Assembly: GCA_905213725.1 (NCBI GenBank)
Contig: CAJMJM010000075.1
Coordinates: forward strand, 1 to 8,923
Direction: 5' to 3'
Source of the DNA: Collinsella aerofaciens
GTDB taxonomy: Bacteria; Actinomycetota; Coriobacteriia; Coriobacteriales; Coriobacteriaceae
Length of the DNA stretch: 8,923 nucleotides
Positions within the stretch are counted from its first letter, which is position 1. Every line of letters starts with the position of its first letter. The position numbers were made by a program, and so were the translations under genes. The notes under the pieces are model-generated. The model worked only from the letters and a program-made list of their open reading frames with translations. It was not told where the DNA came from and searched no databases. This document shows, in pieces, positions 5,200 through 8,923 of this stretch.

Positions 5200-7440
5200 C
5201 TACTTCCTGAATCGTGCACCCTGGCGTTTTCTGCCCGAAGCAAAGGTAGAGCCCTTGCGAGCCTGCGAACGCAAACGCTCAATCGTTTCGTCCTCAGATG
5301 CGCCCTCAAGCATCGCCCGAATCTGAACGACGGCATCGCGCAGACGCGCCGCCTCCTCAAAGTCCATGGCGGCGGAAGCGTTACGCATGTCTTCCTCCAT
5401 GGTCTCGACAATCCGCACGAGCTCGTCATGCGGTAGCCCTTCCAGCTGCTCGGCAAGCGTTTGCTCGGGTGCCACCGTCTCCGGCGCGGCGCCCTCGCCG
5501 TTTTCATCGGGCGTATAGAACGCACCGTGACCCAGCGAATCGCCTCTCGAGCGTCCCTTCGAGCCCACAGTCTTTTCGGCCTCGGCAATAAAACTTGAGA
5601 TGTCGTTGATGGCCTTGCGCACTGTCTTGGGCACAATGCCATGCTCTTCGTTATATGCCATCTGAATCTCGCGACGGCGCTGCGTCTCCTCGATGGCCTC
5701 TTTCATCGAATCGGTCACAACGTCCGCATACATGATGACTTCGCCATCGGCGTTACGGGCCGCGCGGCCAATCGTCTGAATCAGCGAACGGCGGTTGCGC
5801 AAGAATCCTTCCTTATCGGCATCGAGAATTGCCACCAGTGAGACCTCGGGAAGATCCAAGCCCTCGCGAAGCAGGTTGATGCCAACGAGAACATCGATCT
5901 TGCCCTCGCGCAGCGTTCGCAGGATCTCGACACGGTCCATTGTCGCCGTATCAGAATGCATGTAATTGACCTTAATGCCCGCATCAAGCAGATGGTCGGT
6001 CAGGTCCTCGGCCATGCGCTTGGTCAACGTGGTCACCAGCACGCGCTCCTTGCGGGCAACGCGCTCGCGAATCTCGTCCTCAAGATCGTCAATCTGACCG
6101 CGAACCGGACGCACATCGATCTTGGGATCGAGCAGACCGGTCGGACGAATAATCTGCTCAACGTCGTTCTGGCTAACCCGCAGCTCATAGTCGCCCGGTG
6201 TTGCCGAAACGTAGATGAACTGGGGTATCCTTGCCTCAAACTCATCGAAACGAAGCGGGCGGTTATCGAGCGCCGAGGGCAGGCGAAAACCGTGTTCCAC
6301 CAGCGTCACCTTACGCGAGCGGTCACCTTCGTGCATGCCGCGAATCTGCGGCACCGTCACATGGCTCTCATCGATGATGCAGAGCATATCCTTGGGAAAG
6401 TAATCGATTAGGGTAAACGGCGGCTCACCCGGCTTGCGACCGTCCAGATGACGCGAGTAGTTCTCGATGCCGTTGCAAAAGCCCATCGTCTCGAGCATCT
6501 CAAGATCATAATCGGTGCGCTGCTGCAGACGCTGCGCCTCGAGCAACTTGTCGGTCGCCTTGAGCTCCGCCACGCGCTTCTCGCACTCTTCGCTGATCGA
6601 TTTCAGAGCCGCCTTGACCTTCGGCTTCTCGGTCACATAGTGTGATGCCGGCCATACGGGGATGGCCTCGTACTCACGAAGCATCTCACCGGTGACCTCA
6701 TCGATCTCGGCAATCAGCTCGACCTCGTCGCCAAAGAACTCAAACCGCAACGGATGCTCAGCATAAGGCGGATACACGTCGACAACATCGCCGCGCACGC
6801 GGAACGTGCCACGCGCCAGGTCATAGTCATTGCGATCATATTGAATGTCGATAAGCGCATGGATAAAGTCATCGCGCTCGAGCGGCACCTTCTTGTCGAC
6901 GTTTGGAGCCAGACCCGCATAGTCCTCAGGAGAGCCAATGCCATAGATACACGAGACCGATGCGACAACGATCACATCACGTCGAGAGAGCAGTGACGCG
7001 GTCGCCTGATGGCGCAGCATCTCGACCTCTTCGTTAATCGAGGAGTCTTTCTCGATATATGTATCGCTTTGCGGCACATACGCCTCGGGCTGATAGTAGT
7101 CGTAATACGAGACAAAGTAGACCACAGCGTTATTGGGAAAGAACTCTTTGAGCTCGCTCGCAAGCTGAGCAGCGAGCGTTTTATTCGGAGCCATGACCAG
7201 CGTCGGCTTTCCCAGGGCCTCAATAGTCTTTGCCATCGTGAAGGTCTTGCCCGAACCAGTCACGCCCAGCAAAACCTGATAGCGGTCTCCGTCCCTCACG
7301 CCCTGCACAAGCGACTCAATGGCTTTAGGCTGGGAACCGGCAGGCTCATAGGGAGAAACGACCTTAAACGGCACGTCAGAGCCTTCAACGCCAAAGCGCT
7401 TAAGTTCACCACCAACGCGTTCTACTTCAAATTCCGCCAT
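5200..7440 (-). CDS. uvrB: Excinuclease ABC subunit B (UvrB)
   Basis: UvrB is the DNA-damage-verifying helicase-like subunit of the UvrABC nucleotide excision repair system. It receives damaged DNA from UvrA and recruits UvrC. The 746-residue product shows Walker A GVTGSGKT (59–66), the damage-probing beta-hairpin region (YYDYYQPEAYVPQSDTYIEK, 112–131), DESH (357–360), SATPGDYEL (412–420), the helicase motif QTIGRAARN (555–563) and a C-terminal UVR motif (about 671–710) that contacts UvrC. It is longer than the usual 660–700 residues. There are about 24 extra residues before FKVVSPYEPAG, a Gly/Glu/Pro-rich linker at about 626–668, and a basic tail (RKGSTFASGRKRQGARFRK) after UVR. The ATG is preceded by TAGGAG at 5-base spacing. 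A TATACT -10 box lies in the 51-bp gap to the upstream transglycosylase gene. I see no actinobacterial-type LexA box (GAAC-N4-GTTC) there. Confidence 0.98.
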   Translation of the reverse strand: MAEFEVERVGGELKRFGVEGSDVPFKVVSPYEPAGSQPKAIESLVQGVRDGDRYQVLLGVTGSGKTFTMAKTIEALGKPTLVMAPNKTLAAQLASELKEFFPNNAVVYFVSYYDYYQPEAYVPQSDTYIEKDSSINEEVEMLRHQATASLLSRRDVIVVASVSCIYGIGSPEDYAGLAPNVDKKVPLERDDFIHALIDIQYDRNDYDLARGTFRVRGDVVDVYPPYAEHPLRFEFFGDEVELIAEIDEVTGEMLREYEAIPVWPASHYVTEKPKVKAALKSISEECEKRVAELKATDKLLEAQRLQQRTDYDLEMLETMGFCNGIENYSRHLDGRKPGEPPFTLIDYFPKDMLCIIDESHVTVPQIRGMHEGDRSRKVTLVEHGFRLPSALDNRPLRFDEFEARIPQFIYVSATPGDYELRVSQNDVEQIIRPTGLLDPKIDVRPVRGQIDDLEDEIRERVARKERVLVTTLTKRMAEDLTDHLLDAGIKVNYMHSDTATMDRVEILRTLREGKIDVLVGINLLREGLDLPEVSLVAILDADKEGFLRNRRSLIQTIGRAARNADGEVIMYADVVTDSMKEAIEETQRRREIQMAYNEEHGIVPKTVRKAINDISSFIAEAEKTVGSKGRSRGDSLGHGAFYTPDENGEGAAPETVAPEQTLAEQLEGLPHDELVRIVETMEEDMRNASAAMDFEEAARLRDAVVQIRAMLEGASEDETIERLRSQARKGSTFASGRKRQGARFRK

Positions 7441-7465
7441 GGATACTCCTAACTCATATATCTGC

Positions 7466-7471
7466 AGTATA
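7466..7471 (-). promoter_or_regulatory. Possible -10 box for uvrB
   Basis: On the minus strand TATACT lies about 25 bases before the uvrB ATG, giving a leader of roughly 18 bases. No good -35 is visible; TAGGAC at 17-bp spacing is only a partial match. uvrB may be read both from here and from the coaE promoter. Confidence 0.35.
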
Positions 7472-7491
7472 CGCAGGCGGCAGGCATAGTC

Positions 7492-8073
7492 CTATACGAA
7501 CCGATCGGGATAGAGGGTCTTGTAGCGAGCCCAGGCATTATTGACACGAATCAGATACGCCTGCGTCTCGGGAAAGGTAATTGCATTATGAAGCGACGTA
7601 CCCTGCTGCGCCCATCCGTCGACATTGCCCATGCCGGCGTTATAGGCGGCGATGGCACTATCCGTCGACCCGTTGAAATAGGCGAGAAGATACGAGAGGT
7701 ATGCGCAGCCAAACTCGATATTCGTAGCCGGATCGTTAAGATTGTCGGCCGAATACTCCCCTCCGTCGACAAGGCCCTTGGCAATCATATCCTGGGCAGT
7801 CTCGGGCATCAGCTGCATCAATCCCTGAGCACCCTGATTCGACTCGGCCTCGGGATCCCAATTCGATTCCGACTTAATGACAGCGCACACCAGATACGGA
7901 TCCAGATTATGCGAAATACTGGATTGCTTTACATACGCCTCGTAGTCAATCGGATACAGCGGCTTAAAGAAAGCGGCAGGGGCACACGAGTAGACGAGCG
8001 AAATAAGGCCGAAGACGAACACAACGGCAAGTGGCGCCACGCGATACCACGTAAAGAAACGTGCCTTAGGCAT
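7492..8073 (-). CDS. Small membrane-anchored lytic transglycosylase (SLT/GH23 domain)
   Basis: Lytic transglycosylases cleave the glycan strands of peptidoglycan, leaving 1,6-anhydro-MurNAc ends. This 193-residue protein has a short basic N-terminus and one hydrophobic segment (about 12–29). The rest is a single soluble-lytic-transglycosylase domain with AVIKSESNWDPEAES (64–78, catalytic glutamate E69), GAQGLMQLMPETA (81–93), NIEFGCAYLSYLL (118–130) and AAYNAGMGNV (142–151). The domain should face outside. C30 after LVYS gives a marginal lipobox, so a lipoprotein is possible but a simple signal anchor is more likely. The ATG overlaps the end of coaE by 8 bp, and its strong Shine-Dalgarno sequence is encoded in the last coaE codons, so the two are translationally coupled. 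Confidence 0.93.
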   Translation of the reverse strand: MPKARFFTWYRVAPLAVVFVFGLISLVYSCAPAAFFKPLYPIDYEAYVKQSSISHNLDPYLVCAVIKSESNWDPEAESNQGAQGLMQLMPETAQDMIAKGLVDGGEYSADNLNDPATNIEFGCAYLSYLLAYFNGSTDSAIAAYNAGMGNVDGWAQQGTSLHNAITFPETQAYLIRVNNAWARYKTLYPDRFV

Positions 8074-8707
8074 CGGCCTCCTCCTTATCCGGAGTATCTA
8101 TAAACCCGTGGCATGCAAGCCATGAGTCAAGCTGCTCAAAGAGCGAATTATCGCCTGCGGCATTATCAATCACCGTTGTAGCGAGATTGCACAGCGCAGA
8201 CTCATCGGGCTGGCAAGCAGAACGAGCATCGAAATCGGATGGCTCCATGCCACGTTGAATAGCGCGCTCGCGACGAACTGACAAAGGGGCGCTGATGACC
8301 AGAATTTCATCAGCCAAGCCAAATGCATCCTCAAAACCAGTCGGAGCAGAAACCTCGACCACCGCAAAGGGATAACGGGGAGATGAAACCGTACAACAAA
8401 CCGGATCGAGAATCCTAAGCGAAAGCTGTTCAATCAGAACGGGATGCACGATGCCATTGAGCCGTGCGACCGAATCAGGAGAAGCGAAAGCTCGAGAAGC
8501 GAGGATGCTGCGGCGAATGCCGCCTTCCTCATCCAAAATGTCCCAACCGAATTCATCCGCGAGAGTATTGACGATATCAGAGCCCGGCACATACAGAGAT
8601 TTTGCAAGCTCATCCAGATCGATAAGCATAGCGCCACGAGATTCGAAATAGCGGCAGGCCGTCGACTTACCCGAAGCAATATTGCCCAAGACAAATACGG
8701 TAAACAT
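8066..8707 (-). CDS. coaE: Dephospho-CoA kinase (CoaE)
   Basis: CoaE phosphorylates the 3'-hydroxyl of dephospho-CoA with ATP, the last step of coenzyme A synthesis, in the cytosol. The 213-residue product has the P-loop GNIASGKST (8–16), IDLDELAK (29–36, in place of the usual IDAD), LNGIVHP (83–89), the lid region RRERAIQRG (145–153) ending in ARSACQ (161–166), and VIDNAAG (179–185). The usual VPLLxE motif in the middle of the family is replaced here by VSAPTGFE (119–126), an unusual change. I chose the ATG at 8707 because AGGGAGGG lies 4 bases before it; a TTG at 8710 is also in frame but too close to that site. It heads the unit coaE–transglycosylase(–uvrB), consistent with the coaE–uvrB pairing common in actinobacteria. 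Confidence 0.93.
   Translation of the reverse strand: MFTVFVLGNIASGKSTACRYFESRGAMLIDLDELAKSLYVPGSDIVNTLADEFGWDILDEEGGIRRSILASRAFASPDSVARLNGIVHPVLIEQLSLRILDPVCCTVSSPRYPFAVVEVSAPTGFEDAFGLADEILVISAPLSVRRERAIQRGMEPSDFDARSACQPDESALCNLATTVIDNAAGDNSLFEQLDSWLACHGFIDTPDKEEADA
8077..8086 (-). promoter_or_regulatory. Ribosome binding site of the transglycosylase gene inside coaE
   Basis: On the minus strand AAGGAGGAGG lies 3 bases before the transglycosylase ATG and doubles as the coaE codons for Lys-Glu-Glu. It is one of the strongest such sites in the window and supports coupled translation. Confidence 0.75.
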
Positions 8708-8711
8708 CAAG

Positions 8712-8719
8712 CCCTCCCT
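8712..8719 (-). promoter_or_regulatory. Ribosome binding site that fixes the coaE start
   Basis: AGGGAGGG on the minus strand ends 4 bases before the ATG at 8707 and only 1 base before the alternative TTG at 8710, so it favours the ATG. Confidence 0.7.
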
Positions 8720-8735
8720 AACGCCAATGCGAGTA

Positions 8736-8766
8736 ATTATCGCTCAAATACACTAGAAGGACTCAA
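8736..8766 (-). promoter_or_regulatory. Possible promoter for coaE and downstream genes
   Basis: On the minus strand GATAAT (8736–8741) could be a -10 box and TTGAGT (8761–8766) a -35, with a long 19-bp spacer. The leader to the coaE ATG would be about 22 bases. It lies downstream of the rRNA-type terminator, where a new promoter is expected. The rest of 8742–8833 shows no gene or convincing structure, apart from an 8-bp palindrome TGTATACA at 8822–8829. Confidence 0.35.
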
Positions 8767-8833
8767 AATACAGCCAAAGAGTAAGAGCGCATACGGGGGA
8801 GGTAGGTCCCAAAGCACAACATGTATACAACGC

Positions 8834-8865
8834 AAAAAAGGGGGAGGCCGCGAGGCCTCCCCCTT
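8834..8865 (-). terminator. Strong intrinsic terminator, probably of an rRNA operon
   Basis: On the minus strand AAGGGGGAGGCC and GGCCTCCCCCTT form a 12-bp perfect stem with a TCGC loop, running directly into TTTTTT (last two T in the stem). It is a classic factor-independent terminator for a minus-strand transcript arriving from the right edge. It separates that transcript from coaE. Confidence 0.85.
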
Positions 8866-8879
8866 CTCAGTTCAAGCGT

Positions 8880-8894
8880 ACGGCTCGGTGCCGT
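8880..8894 (-). other. Small hairpin between the putative 5S end and the terminator
   Basis: ACGGC-ACCGA-GCCGT on the minus strand forms a 5-bp stem with a five-base loop. It may be part of the trailer processed from the rRNA precursor. Support is only the inverted repeat and its position. Confidence 0.3.
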
Positions 8895-8899
8895 CCACC

Positions 8900-8923
8900 G
8901 GTCAGCGGCGCCCTGGCCTCCCA
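8900..8923 (-). rRNA. 5S rRNA, last ~24 bases (partial at window edge)
   Basis: Read on the minus strand from the edge, the sequence starts TGGGAG, continues with AGGGCGCCGC and ends TGACC. This closely follows the usual 3' end of bacterial 5S rRNA, TGGGAG…AGG…CGCCGC…GACC, differing mainly in the three bases after TGGGAG. A trailer and a strong terminator follow, as expected for the end of an rRNA operon. Only the last quarter of a 5S gene is visible, so this is a pattern match from memory; the alternative is the C-terminus of an unknown protein ending at a TGA just before the terminator. Confidence 0.6.

Noticed and set aside
7492..7510. Possible LexA/SOS box near uvrB (CGAACCGATCGGG)
   Set aside because: Only the left half fits GAAC-N4-GTTC, and the site lies within the end of the transglycosylase gene.
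8729..8743. Inverted-repeat operator GCGA…TCGC upstream of coaE
   Set aside because: The four-base arms are not symmetric with the TAATTA core, so it is not a convincing palindrome.
8867..8923. Minus-strand protein C-terminus ending at a TGA just before the terminator
   Set aside because: Only 18 codons are visible with no recognisable family, and the same bases fit a 5S rRNA 3' end better; it remains the main alternative.

Overview
The window looks like chromosomal DNA from a GC-rich Gram-positive bacterium, most likely a member of the Coriobacteriia close to Collinsella. I infer this from the protein sequences, the strong C/G preference at third codon positions, and the actinobacterial-type neighbourhood coaE – lytic transglycosylase – uvrB. 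No sequence search was possible, so the taxon is an inference.

Left part, plus strand (1–5134). The window opens inside, or just at the 5' edge of, an LTA-synthase-family sulfatase-fold gene that has lost its N-terminal membrane domain (44–1165). A promoter and a short structured leader follow, then mrp, an Fe-S carrier P-loop ATPase (1311–2141). A HI0933/BaiN-type FAD oxidoreductase (2142–3413) starts on the base right after the mrp stop codon, so the two are almost certainly one transcript. An 80-bp gap with a perfect TATAAT, a terminator hairpin and a Shine-Dalgarno sequence leads to a second, unrelated flavoprotein of the COG2509 type (3494–5134).

Right part, minus strand (8923 down to 5200). 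At the extreme right edge the last 24 bases resemble the 3' end of a 5S rRNA, followed on the minus strand by a strong intrinsic terminator with a T run. This suggests an rRNA operon ends here, and that the edge of the window or contig falls in it. Downstream come coaE (last step of coenzyme A synthesis), a small membrane-anchored lytic transglycosylase that overlaps coaE by 8 bp, and uvrB (nucleotide excision repair). The minus-strand genes meet the plus-strand flavoprotein gene tail to tail at a perfect 16-bp hairpin (5161–5196), which probably serves both directions.

Most of the window is housekeeping and conserved accessory metabolism. I see no CRISPR array, phage, insertion sequence or defence system. 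The points most worth following are the 5S rRNA edge, the promoter-terminator-RBS leader before the COG2509 gene, the truncated LTA-synthase-like gene with an in-frame stop at the edge, a charged insertion in the BaiN-like protein, and an altered motif in CoaE.
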